This document shows, in pieces, positions 1 through 7,816 of a stretch of DNA of 64,000 bases. The stretch's first letter is position 1, and each line of letters opens with the position of its first letter. Made by a program: the position numbers and the translations under genes. This stretch comes from Mycobacterium syngnathidarum (GTDB lineage Bacteria > Actinomycetota > Actinomycetes > Mycobacteriales > Mycobacteriaceae). The notes below the pieces were generated by a model. That model was not told the origin of the DNA. It saw only the letters and a program-made list of their open reading frames with translations, and did no database searches. The stretch is from NCBI RefSeq assembly GCF_001942625.1, contig NZ_MLCL01000077.1, positions 62,001-126,000 of the forward strand, given 5' to 3'.

Positions 1-1
1 G

Positions 2-766
2 CGCGCCGAGGCCGATGATGCCGTCCGTGTGGTGATCCTGGCTGCACGTGGGAAGAACTTCTCGGCCGGACATGACCTCGGCTCCGAAGAGGCGCTTGCC
101 GAGCGCCAGCCAGGGCCGACTCAACACCCGACCTTCCGCTCGCACGGTGCCACCGCCGCCGGTGTCGCCGAACGAACCTATTTGCAGGAGTGGCACTTCT
201 ACTTCGAGAACACCCGGCGCTGGCGCGATCTGCGCAAGATCACCATTGCCCAGGTACAGGGCAACGCGATCTCCGCGGCCTTGATGCTGATCTGGGCCTG
301 TGACCTGATCGTGGCCGCCGACGACGCCAAGTTCAGCGACGTCGTCGGGGTGCGGATGGGAATGCCGGGAGTCGAGTATTACGCCCACCCATGGGAATTC
401 GGTGCCCGCAAGGCCAAAGAGCTACTGCTGACCGGTGATTCGATCGACGCCGATGAGGCGTACCGGCTGGGGATGGTGTCCAAGGTCTTCGCGCGCGACG
501 AACTCGAAGACAAGACACTGGAATTCGCGCGGCGCATCGCCGACCGGCCGACAATGGCGGCGTTGCTGGTCAAGGATTCCGTCAACGCAGCCAGTGATGC
601 GATGGGCTTCACCGAAGCGCTTCGGCATGCCTTCCACATTCACGAACTCGGGCACGCGCACTGGGCGTCGGCCAACGAGAATCGCTGGCCGGTGGGTATG
701 CCGCCAGATGTTCCCGACTGGCGGACATTGGGGGCTCCCAAGCCCGCCCGGCGTGATACACCATGA
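2..766 (+). CDS. Enoyl-CoA hydratase/isomerase family protein (5' end outside window)
   Basis: Crotonase-fold protein, expected to act on CoA thioesters in beta-oxidation-like catabolism in the cytoplasm. The reading frame is open to the window edge, so the true start lies upstream; the GTG at 29 is internal. Seen: the first oxyanion-hole strand (RGKNFSAGHDL) and the second element (QVQGNAISAALML) that position the acyl-CoA carbonyl. The usual catalytic glutamates are not obvious, so the exact reaction (hydration, isomerisation or other) is open. Its stop overlaps the start of the SDR gene (ATGA, 763-766), so the two are translationally coupled. Confidence 0.85.
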   Translation, partial: RAEADDAVRVVILAARGKNFSAGHDLGSEEALAERQPGPTQHPTFRSHGATAAGVAERTYLQEWHFYFENTRRWRDLRKITIAQVQGNAISAALMLIWACDLIVAADDAKFSDVVGVRMGMPGVEYYAHPWEFGARKAKELLLTGDSIDADEAYRLGMVSKVFARDELEDKTLEFARRIADRPTMAALLVKDSVNAASDAMGFTEALRHAFHIHELGHAHWASANENRWPVGMPPDVPDWRTLGAPKPARRDTP

Positions 767-1602
767 CCATGCAGATTTCGTTAGAGGGTCGAACCTATCT
801 GGTCACCGGCGGCGGCAGCGGCATCGGCAAGGCTTCCGCGGCCGCCATCGTCGCCGCCGGCGGCAACGCCCTGCTGATCGGGCGCAATGCCGACAAGCTC
901 AGCGCCGCCACTGACGAGCTGAATGCCCAGGGGCCCGGATCGGTCCGCTATGAGCCTGCCGACGTCACCAACGAAGACGAGGTTCGCCGGGCGGTCGACG
1001 CGGCCACCGCATGGAACGGCCAGTTGCACGGTGTCGTGCACAGCGCAGGCGGGTCGCTGACCATCGGTCCGATCACCCAGATCGATTCCGAACTGTGGCG
1101 CCAGACCGTCGATCTGAACGTCAACGGCACGATGTACCTGATCAAGCACGCGGGCCGGGAGATGGTTCGGGGCGGCGGTGGCTCGTTCGTCGGCATCTCG
1201 TCGATCGCCTCGAGCAACACCCATCGCTGGTTCGGTGCGTACGGGGTGAGCAAGGCCGCGCTCGACCACCTGCTCAAGCTGGCCGCCGACGAGCTCGGGC
1301 CGTCCTCCGTGCGGTTCAACAGCATTCGTCCGGGATTGACCCGCACCGAGATGGTCGGCCCGGTCTTCGAGCTCCCCGCGGCCCGCGACGACTACGAAGC
1401 TTGCACGCCCATGCCGCGGTTCGGCGAGGTCGAGGACATCGCCAACCTGGCGGTGTTCCTGCTCAGCGATGCCGCGGGCTGGATCACAGGCCAGGCCATC
1501 GGGGTGGACGGCGGACACGCGCTGCGCCGCGGGCCGGATATCTCGGGAATGCTCGAACCGTTGTACGGCGCCGACGGCCTGCGCGGCGTCGTCCCCGACT
1601 GA
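763..1602 (+). CDS. SDR family oxidoreductase
   Basis: NAD(P)-dependent short-chain dehydrogenase/reductase, 279 aa, cytoplasmic. The Rossmann motif TGGGSGIG lies near residue 16, the active-site serines follow in GISSIASS, the catalytic YGVSK (Tyr-x-x-x-Lys) lies near residue 160, and a C-terminal ITGQAIGVDGG closes the fold, as in classical SDRs. It overlaps the upstream crotonase by four bases, suggesting the pair catalyses consecutive hydration and oxidation steps on an acyl-CoA. The substrate cannot be read from the sequence. The gene ends 14 bp before a perfect hairpin terminator. Confidence 0.88.
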   Translation: MTMQISLEGRTYLVTGGGSGIGKASAAAIVAAGGNALLIGRNADKLSAATDELNAQGPGSVRYEPADVTNEDEVRRAVDAATAWNGQLHGVVHSAGGSLTIGPITQIDSELWRQTVDLNVNGTMYLIKHAGREMVRGGGGSFVGISSIASSNTHRWFGAYGVSKAALDHLLKLAADELGPSSVRFNSIRPGLTRTEMVGPVFELPAARDDYEACTPMPRFGEVEDIANLAVFLLSDAAGWITGQAIGVDGGHALRRGPDISGMLEPLYGADGLRGVVPD

Positions 1603-1616
1603 CTCGGTGGCGCGTG

Positions 1617-1646
1617 GCCGGGGCCTACACCGAAGGCCCCGGCTTT
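1617..1646. terminator. Bidirectional intrinsic terminator
   Basis: A perfect 10-bp GC stem (GCCGGGGCCT, 1617-1626, pairing with 1634-1643) with a 7-nt loop and a short T run, lying between two convergent genes (stops at 1602 on plus and 1675 on minus). It can serve both strands. Confidence 0.75.
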
Positions 1647-1674
1647 CATGCCGTCGGTGTCGCCATGAGTTGGC

Positions 1675-2181
1675 CTACTGTTGGCCGGCCGAGTCGAGCT
1701 CCGCGTTGCCTTCCGCGTGTTCGCAAACCCGGTGCACGGCGGTCACGATGCCCTGATACCCGGTGCAGCGGCAGAAGTTTCCCGACAACCCCTCGCGGAT
1801 CTCGCCATCGGTGGGATTCGGGTTGTCGCGCAGCATCGCGGTGATCGAGGTGACGAATCCCGGTGTGCAGAAGCCACATTGCAGCCCGTGGCACTCCTTG
1901 AGTGCGGTCTGCACAGGGGACAGCTCGCCGTCCGGTCCGGCGATGCCCTCGACCGTGGTCACTTCCTGTCCGTCCACCTGAACCGCGAACAGCAGGCAGG
2001 ACCGGACGGCCTGCCCGTCCAGCAGAACCGTGCAGGCGCCGCAGGCGCCGTGCTCGCAGCCGAGGTGGGTGCCCGTGAGACCGCAGGTGTCCCGCAGGAA
2101 GTCGGCCAGCGTGACGCGGGGTTCGACCACCCCCTGGTAGTCCCGCCCGTTGACCGAAACCGCAACTGGCAGTTCATGCAT
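1675..2181 (-). CDS. (2Fe-2S)-binding small subunit of a molybdenum hydroxylase (CoxS-like)
   Basis: Small iron-sulfur subunit, 168 aa, of a xanthine dehydrogenase/CO dehydrogenase family enzyme; it relays electrons from the molybdenum centre to the FAD subunit. The N-terminal plant-type ferredoxin domain has the CEHGACGAC cluster motif near residues 40-50, and the C-terminal helical domain has CGFCTPG and FCRCTGY for the second [2Fe-2S] centre. Its start overlaps the end of the FAD-subunit gene by 8 bp, and it is last in the four-gene minus-strand cluster. Full length for the family. Confidence 0.93.
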   Translation of the reverse strand: MHELPVAVSVNGRDYQGVVEPRVTLADFLRDTCGLTGTHLGCEHGACGACTVLLDGQAVRSCLLFAVQVDGQEVTTVEGIAGPDGELSPVQTALKECHGLQCGFCTPGFVTSITAMLRDNPNPTDGEIREGLSGNFCRCTGYQGIVTAVHRVCEHAEGNAELDSAGQQ

Positions 2182-3058
2182 TGAGGGCCTCCTCGGCGTG
2201 CGTGGTTGCCTGGGTCCAGGCGCGGGATACCATGGCGGCCCCCACCCGGGCCCGGTATGACGCCGAGCCTTGCAGGTCGGCGGGAATGTCGCTGAGTTCG
2301 GGCATCGCCAACCGGCCGATCTCGTCGGCGGTGAGGCCGCCGATCGGGGTGCCGATCACCGCCGCTTCGGCCGCGGTGGCCCGCAGTGGGGTGGAGCCGA
2401 GCCCGAGCAGTCCGATGCCGCAGCGGGTGATCCGGTCGTCCTCGTCGAGTTCGATTCCGACGACGGCCCCGGCGATCGCGAAATCGCCGTGTCGCCGTGC
2501 GAATTCGGCGATCCCGAAACCGCTGCGGCCCGATGCCACCGGGAAGCGCACCGCGGTGAGGATCTCGTCTGAGGCCAGCGCGGTCTCCCACAGGCCGGTG
2601 AAGAACTCGGCGGCCGGGATGGCCCGGGTGCCGCGGGATGAGGTCGCCTCGATCGTGGCGTCGAGTGCCAGGGCGACAGCCGCGTACTCTGCCGCCGGGT
2701 CGGCATGCGCGATCGCCCCGCCCAGCGTGCCGCGGCTGCGGATCTGGAAGTGCCCGATGTGCGGTGTGGCCAGGGTCAGCAGCGGCACCGAATCGGCGAT
2801 CTCGTCGTCCAGTCCCACCATGGCGTGCGGGGTGGCCGCACCGATCCGAACCTCATTGTCCTGCAGCGCGATGTCGTCCAGTTCGGAGAGTCGTGAGATG
2901 TCGATCAGGTTGTCGAAGTGGGTCAGGCGCATCGACAGCATCGGCACCAGGCTCTGACCGCCCGCCAGGACCTTGGCGTCCTCGCCGTACTCGCTCAGCA
3001 TGCCGACTGCCTCGGCGACCGAGGTGGGCCGGTGATAGGCGAAGGGGGCGGGTTTCAT
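2174..3058 (-). CDS. FAD-binding medium subunit of a molybdenum hydroxylase (CoxM-like)
   Basis: FAD-binding subunit (294 aa) of the xanthine oxidase family. It carries the FAD pyrophosphate-binding stretch AGGQSLVPML near residue 32 and the second signature around SRGTLGGAIAHADP, followed by the CODH_C-like domain. It accepts electrons from the iron-sulfur subunit and passes them to a carrier. It overlaps the CoxG-like gene upstream (ATGA, 3055-3058) and the CoxS-like gene downstream, which supports one polycistronic message. Confidence 0.92.
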   Translation of the reverse strand: MKPAPFAYHRPTSVAEAVGMLSEYGEDAKVLAGGQSLVPMLSMRLTHFDNLIDISRLSELDDIALQDNEVRIGAATPHAMVGLDDEIADSVPLLTLATPHIGHFQIRSRGTLGGAIAHADPAAEYAAVALALDATIEATSSRGTRAIPAAEFFTGLWETALASDEILTAVRFPVASGRSGFGIAEFARRHGDFAIAGAVVGIELDEDDRITRCGIGLLGLGSTPLRATAAEAAVIGTPIGGLTADEIGRLAMPELSDIPADLQGSASYRARVGAAMVSRAWTQATTHAEEALNA

Positions 3059-3756
3059 GACACCAACCGCAGCAGTGCGGCCTGCAGGTCCTCGGTGCTC
3101 AGCCCACTGGACTTTCGCTTGTTGCGTCCGGTCCGGCCGATCAAGAAGCCGAGCACGCCTGCGGCCGCGGCCGCGCCGATCGCCGGGGCGAAGCGCTTGG
3201 CCATCGGCACGGCCATCACTTTGGCCAGCGCGAGTGCGTTGATCGGGGCGGCCTCCTGGGCCGGCTGTTCGGCGGCCGTTGCGGCCGAGCCGGTTTGGGC
3301 CTGCGTCGTCTCGCCGACCAGCTCGGCCTCCAGGCTGCGGGCGAACTGGTCGATCAGGCTGCCGGCCACGTCTGCCAGCACGCCCCGGCCGAACTGGGCT
3401 GCCTTGCCGGAAATGGCGAGATCGGTGGTGACCACGACCAGTGTGGAATCGGCGCCTTCGTCCTTGAGCTGTGCGGTCACGACCGCCGAGGCGGTGCCGC
3501 TGCCGCGGGTCTCCTTGCCGTTGGCTTTGAGGACCACCCGCTGTGCTGCCGCGTCCTTCTCCTGGAATGTCGCATCGCCCTTGTAGGACACCGTGATCGG
3601 GCCGACCTTCACCTTGACGGCACCCGTGAAGTCGTCACCGTCGACGCTCAGCAGGGTGGCGCCGGGCAGGCAGGGTGCGACGCGCTCGACGTCGGTGAGC
3701 ACCTCCCAGGTTTTCGCCGCCGGCACCGCGACCCGGAATTCGTTGTTGAGCTCCAC
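3055..3756 (-). CDS. CoxG-like SRPBCC protein with C-terminal membrane anchor
   Basis: 233 aa. Residues 1-150 form an SRPBCC/CoxG-type ligand-binding domain; residues from about 185 hold a hydrophobic, Ala/Gly-rich segment followed by RTGRNKRK, which looks like a C-terminal membrane anchor with a positive cytoplasmic end. In CO dehydrogenase systems CoxG links the soluble enzyme to membrane quinone; a similar role is inferred for this cluster. It lies between the large-subunit gene (26 bp gap) and the FAD-subunit gene (4 bp overlap), an order unlike the classical coxMSL arrangement. Confidence 0.85.
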   Translation of the reverse strand: MELNNEFRVAVPAAKTWEVLTDVERVAPCLPGATLLSVDGDDFTGAVKVKVGPITVSYKGDATFQEKDAAAQRVVLKANGKETRGSGTASAVVTAQLKDEGADSTLVVVTTDLAISGKAAQFGRGVLADVAGSLIDQFARSLEAELVGETTQAQTGSAATAAEQPAQEAAPINALALAKVMAVPMAKRFAPAIGAAAAAGVLGFLIGRTGRNKRKSSGLSTEDLQAALLRLVS

Positions 3757-3782
3757 GATTGGTGGTCCCTTCCTAGAGGTTT

Positions 3783-6155
3783 CTACGAGTGGTGTTCCTG
3801 CGCCAGCTCGATGGCTTCGACGATGGCTGCCGGAGTGGCGGGCAGGGTGGTCAGGGTGACGCCGAGCGGGGCCAGTGCATCGTTGACGGCGTTTATCACC
3901 GCGGGTGTCGAGCCGATGGCCCCACCCTCACCCGCACCCTTGTAGCCACCGACGCCGGGTCCCGGGATCTCGACATGGCCGTACTCGATCGTCGGGACTT
4001 CGGTGGTGGTGGGCAGCAGGTAGTCGACAAATGTCGAGGACAACGGGTTTCCGGCGTCGTCATAGGACAGCTTCTCCAGCAGCGCGCCGCCGATGCCCTG
4101 CACGGTGCCGCCGGCGATCTGGCCTTCGACCACGTTGGGGTTGATCATCGGACCAACATCCTCGCTGACGATGTAGCGCGTGAGGGTGACGTGCCCGGTG
4201 ATCACGTCGACCTCGCACGTGCAGGCGTGGGTGGCGTTGGCCCAGTGGATCGGGGCGGTGGGCGGTGCGGTGTACCGGGCGGTGGCTTCCAGGGAAGCTG
4301 AGGTGCCGGGCGGAAGCATCTGCGGCTCGTAGTGGGCGCGGTAGGCCAGATCGGCGAAGCTGACGCTCTTTTCGGGATCGTGGCGCGCCGTCGCCTTGGA
4401 CCCGCCGAGTTCGATCTCGGACTCCTCGACCTCGAGCCGGGCCGCGGCCATCGCGACGAGCTGTTTGCGCAGGATGGTTCCGGCCTCGTTGACCGCACCC
4501 GCGGTCATCGGGGCGCTGCGGCTGCCCTGGGTTCCTGCGCCGTACGGCGTCACCGCGGTATCGCCCTGAATGGTGGCGACATCGTCGATGTCGGCACCCA
4601 GGGCGTCGGCGGTGAGCTGAATAACGGTGGTTTCCAAGCTGTTTCCGGTGGAACCGCCGTTGACGTAGACGTTGATCTTGCCGGTCGGTTCCATCCGGAT
4701 CGTGCAGCCCTCGCTGGCCAGGTGGCCGGTGGCTGCACCGGTGGGTTCGATGTAGGCCGAGAAGCCGAGTCCGAGGTAACGGCCCTGGGCCAGCGCCTCG
4801 GCCTGCTCCTTGCGGAAGCCTTCGTGGTCGAGGATCTTGACGGCCTGCTCGAACGTCTCGATCGGGGCGACGTGGTCATACGGCATGCCGTTGGGGTTGA
4901 AGTACGGCATCTCGTCGCGGCGGAGCAGGTTCTTGCGCCGCAACTCGACGGGGTCCACACCCATCTTGCGGGCTGCGATGTCGAGAAGTATTTCGCGGGT
5001 GAGGGTTTCGTACTGCCACGGGCCGCGGTAGGCGTGCAGGCCGGCGGTGTTGGAGAACACGGTCTTGTAGTTGAAGCTGGCCTTGGGCACCCGGTACGGG
5101 CCGGGGAAGAACATGCCGATGGCCGCGGTGGTCAGCACGGGATAAGGGGTCGGGTAGGAGCCGACGTCTTGGATGAAGTCGATGTCGGCGGCCAGTATGG
5201 TGCCGTCCTCGTCGAAGGCCATGCGTACGTCGCCGTCGACGTGACGGGACTGCCCGGCCGACATCAGGTTTTCCCGGCGGTCCTCGATCCACTTGAGCGC
5301 TGTGCCTGATCGCGCGTGCGAGGTCGCACTGGAAACTTTGCGGGCGGCCAGCATGATGCACATGTCCTCGCGCATCGGGACCACCTTCTGGCCGAATCCG
5401 CCGCCGGTGTCGCGCATGATGACTCGCACATGCTGGGCCGGGATGCCGAGCAGGCGGGCCGCGAAAGCGCGCAGTTCGTGCGGAGTCTGGGTGGAGGCCC
5501 AGATGGTCAGCTCGCCTGAGGTCGCCGACCATTCGGTGACCATTCCCCGGCACTCGATCGGCACCGGCACGTGCATCTGCTGGTAGATGTGCTCGTTCAC
5601 CACGTGCGCGGCTGAACTGAAGACCTCCTCGTCGGGAGGCATGCCGGCCATCCCGCCGGCATTGTTGTCCGGAAAGGCCTCGTGGACGGACACTTCCGAG
5701 GCCAATGCCTGCCGGAAGTCGGCGATCGCCGGAAGCGGTTCGTAGTCGACGTCGACCAGGTCGACGGCATCCTCGGCGAGGTAGCGGCTCTCGGCGATGA
5801 CCAGCGCCACGGGATCTCCCACGAATTTGACCTCGCCCTCGGCCAGGGGCGGGCGCGGGGTGTCGGGGACGTCCTTGCCCGCGACGGCATGCCAGGCCTC
5901 CTTGACCTCCGGGTTGAGGTCGGCGGCGGTGAGCACGCAATGCACCCCGGGCAGCGCCAGGGCGGCGGCTGCGTCGATGCGGGTGAATTTGGCATGCGCG
6001 TACGGGCTGCGGACGAAGCAGGCATGCAGCATGCCGGGCCGCGTGACGTCGTCGACATAGGTGCCGCGTCCGGTGAGTAGTCGGGTGTCCTCGACCCGTT
6101 CGACCCGTCGGCCGGCATAGCGGGTTGCGACGGTCTCCGGTACGGCTGACGCCAT
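3783..6155 (-). CDS. Molybdopterin-binding large subunit, xanthine oxidase family (CoxL-like)
   Basis: Catalytic subunit, 790 aa, binding the molybdenum-cytosine dinucleotide cofactor. The N-terminal Ald_Xan_dh_C domain covers roughly residues 20-145, followed by the two molybdopterin-binding domains with GGGFGQK at 251-257. The active-site loop reads AYRGPWQ at 375-381 (5013-5033), whereas form I CO dehydrogenases have AYXCSFR and form II have AYRGAGR. The substrate is therefore probably an aldehyde or N-heterocycle rather than CO. A run of about ten extra residues (SSATSHARSG region, near 275) interrupts the usual helix before KWIEDRREN. First gene of its cluster. Confidence 0.9.
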   Translation of the reverse strand: MASAVPETVATRYAGRRVERVEDTRLLTGRGTYVDDVTRPGMLHACFVRSPYAHAKFTRIDAAAALALPGVHCVLTAADLNPEVKEAWHAVAGKDVPDTPRPPLAEGEVKFVGDPVALVIAESRYLAEDAVDLVDVDYEPLPAIADFRQALASEVSVHEAFPDNNAGGMAGMPPDEEVFSSAAHVVNEHIYQQMHVPVPIECRGMVTEWSATSGELTIWASTQTPHELRAFAARLLGIPAQHVRVIMRDTGGGFGQKVVPMREDMCIMLAARKVSSATSHARSGTALKWIEDRRENLMSAGQSRHVDGDVRMAFDEDGTILAADIDFIQDVGSYPTPYPVLTTAAIGMFFPGPYRVPKASFNYKTVFSNTAGLHAYRGPWQYETLTREILLDIAARKMGVDPVELRRKNLLRRDEMPYFNPNGMPYDHVAPIETFEQAVKILDHEGFRKEQAEALAQGRYLGLGFSAYIEPTGAATGHLASEGCTIRMEPTGKINVYVNGGSTGNSLETTVIQLTADALGADIDDVATIQGDTAVTPYGAGTQGSRSAPMTAGAVNEAGTILRKQLVAMAAARLEVEESEIELGGSKATARHDPEKSVSFADLAYRAHYEPQMLPPGTSASLEATARYTAPPTAPIHWANATHACTCEVDVITGHVTLTRYIVSEDVGPMINPNVVEGQIAGGTVQGIGGALLEKLSYDDAGNPLSSTFVDYLLPTTTEVPTIEYGHVEIPGPGVGGYKGAGEGGAIGSTPAVINAVNDALAPLGVTLTTLPATPAAIVEAIELAQEHHS

Positions 6156-6182
6156 AGGATCGCTCCAATCCGTCGGTTCACG

Positions 6183-6206
6183 TATGCGCAGTACTTATGC
6201 GCATAA
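6183..6206. promoter_or_regulatory. Putative operator upstream of the CoxL-like cluster
   Basis: The octamer TATGCGCA occurs twice, 13 bp apart; the second copy is the centre of a perfect 12-bp palindrome, TTATGCGCATAA (6195-6206). The pair sits 28-51 bp upstream of the large-subunit start, in the divergent gap before the VanX-like gene, so it could control either side. The regulator is unknown. Confidence 0.4.
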
Positions 6207-6271
6207 CCTAGCGGCCGCCGGAGGCTCCGACGCCGAATCAAGAGTGTGGTTATCGTACATCGGAAAGCAAT

Positions 6272-6925
6272 ATGCCTGAAGAAGAGAGTGTCATTTCCGC
6301 AGGATTGCGGTTACTGACCGGCACGGTACTGACGACTATCGCCATCGTCGCTGCGGTGGCCTCGGCGCCGCCGACGTTCGCCAGGCCCGCTGCCGAGGCC
6401 GGACTGGTCGACGTGCGCACCGTGGTGCCGGATGCAGTGGTCGACCTGCGGTACGCGACTCCCGACAATTTCGTCGGCCGGCGGCTCTATCCGGCCGGGG
6501 CACCCTGCCTGGTGCACGAATCCCTGGCCGCCGGGTTGGCCACCGCAGCGGCCGTGCTGCGGCCGGACAAGCTCGTCTTCTGGGACTGTTATCGGCCGCA
6601 TGAGGTTCAGGTGCGGATGTTCGAAGTGGTGTCGAATCCCAACTGGGTGGCGCGGCCGGGACCGTACGCCCGCAGCCACGAGGCCGGCCGATCGGTGGAC
6701 GTGACGATCGCCGGGGCCGACATGGGCACCGGTTTCGACGACTTCACCGAACGCAGCCGGGCTTATGCGACCGACGGGATCACCCCTGCCGCCCGAGCCA
6801 ACCGGACCCGGCTGCGTGAGGCGATGGGCGCCGGCGGATTGACCGTGTATTCAGGGGAGTGGTGGCATTTCGACGGGCCGGGTGCCGCCGATCCGCGCCC
6901 CTACCTGGACGTCCCGCTCGGATAA
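6272..6925 (+). CDS. Exported VanX-like D-Ala-D-Ala dipeptidase (peptidase M15D)
   Basis: 217 aa zinc dipeptidase predicted to cleave D-alanyl-D-alanine. An N-terminal signal segment (about residues 10-38, ending near FARPA) indicates export. The VanX/DdpX signatures are present: DLRYATPDNFVG near 58, the catalytic arginine in CYRPHE (Arg108), the zinc ligands His136 and Asp143 in SHEAGRSVDV, and the C-terminal EWWHF with the general base Glu and third zinc ligand His. No van resistance genes are adjacent, so a cell-wall recycling or nutritional role is more likely than glycopeptide resistance. Confidence 0.9.
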   Translation: MPEEESVISAGLRLLTGTVLTTIAIVAAVASAPPTFARPAAEAGLVDVRTVVPDAVVDLRYATPDNFVGRRLYPAGAPCLVHESLAAGLATAAAVLRPDKLVFWDCYRPHEVQVRMFEVVSNPNWVARPGPYARSHEAGRSVDVTIAGADMGTGFDDFTERSRAYATDGITPAARANRTRLREAMGAGGLTVYSGEWWHFDGPGAADPRPYLDVPLG

Positions 6926-7021
6926 GTTTCCCCTGGGTACTTGAGGCTTTTGTCCGCGTTTGGAATGTGTCAGCATGGGGAACCGTAACGTTCGTCACGA
7001 TCCGGTAGGCGTGGAGTCGAA

Positions 7022-7726
7022 ATGAACGTCCTCAAGCTGTTCCAGGGTGCGATGCTGATTGCCGCCTGCGCCCTACCAATCGCACCGATGCCCAACGCGT
7101 CGGCGCAACCACCGTGTCCAGACGTCGAGGTGGTCTTCGCCCGAGGAACCTACGAGCCGCCGGGTGTCGGCGGACCGGGACAGTCCTTCGTCGATGCGCT
7201 GCGTGCCCGCGTCGGGGAGCGTTCCGTCGAGGTGTACCCGGTGAACTACCAGGCCAGTGGGAACTTCGGGGACCGGATCGAGTTCGCCAGAACGGTGGTC
7301 GACGGCATCCGCGACGCATCCGACCACATCAAGGCGACGGCCAGGGACTGCCCGAAGACGAAGGTGGTCCTGGGCGGCTACTCCCAGGGCGCCGTCGTAG
7401 CCGGCTACACCACCGCGGCCACCGTGCCGGATGGCATCCCGCCGGAATACAAGCAATACATCCCCGAGCCCATGCCGGCCGCGGTTGCCGACCACGTGGC
7501 ATCGGTGGTACTGCTCGGTGCGCCGTCCGACGAGTTCATGCGCGATATCGGCGCCCCGCAGATGGTGATCGGCCCGCGGTACAAGGACAAAACCATCGAG
7601 TTGTGCGAGCCCGGTGACACCATCTGTGACGGAACACCGGCCGGTGTACCCAACTTCGCCCACACCGCGTACGTCTTCAACGGGATGCCGGGCCAGGCCG
7701 CTGACTTCACCGTGGGCCGGCTCTGA
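7022..7726 (+). CDS. Secreted cutinase family protein
   Basis: 234 aa serine esterase of the mycobacterial cutinase-like (Culp) family. A Sec signal peptide covers about residues 1-30 (NASAQ cleavage region). The mature protein starts with the family strand DVEVVFARGTYEPPGVG, has the nucleophile elbow GYSQGA near residue 122 and the C-terminal catalytic Asp/His region (ELCEPGDTICDG, then FAHTAYVFNG). Such enzymes act outside the cytoplasm on short-chain esters or lipids. It is the middle member of three exported hydrolases. Confidence 0.92.
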   Translation: MNVLKLFQGAMLIAACALPIAPMPNASAQPPCPDVEVVFARGTYEPPGVGGPGQSFVDALRARVGERSVEVYPVNYQASGNFGDRIEFARTVVDGIRDASDHIKATARDCPKTKVVLGGYSQGAVVAGYTTAATVPDGIPPEYKQYIPEPMPAAVADHVASVVLLGAPSDEFMRDIGAPQMVIGPRYKDKTIELCEPGDTICDGTPAGVPNFAHTAYVFNGMPGQAADFTVGRL

Positions 7727-7816
7727 CCGGCCACGTAGATAACGATATGAAACCTCAATGGTTGCAATGTGATACGTGAGCCCAGGAGTTTTGCCCGACG
7801 CCACTATGTTCGCTGA

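Noticed and set aside
3783..6155. Annotation as true CO dehydrogenase large subunit
   Set aside because: The active-site loop is AYRGPWQ, so only a general molybdenum hydroxylase call is supported.
6272..6925. Glycopeptide resistance determinant (vanX)
   Set aside because: No vanH, vanA or vanRS genes nearby; the protein carries an export signal, unlike cytoplasmic VanX of resistance operons.
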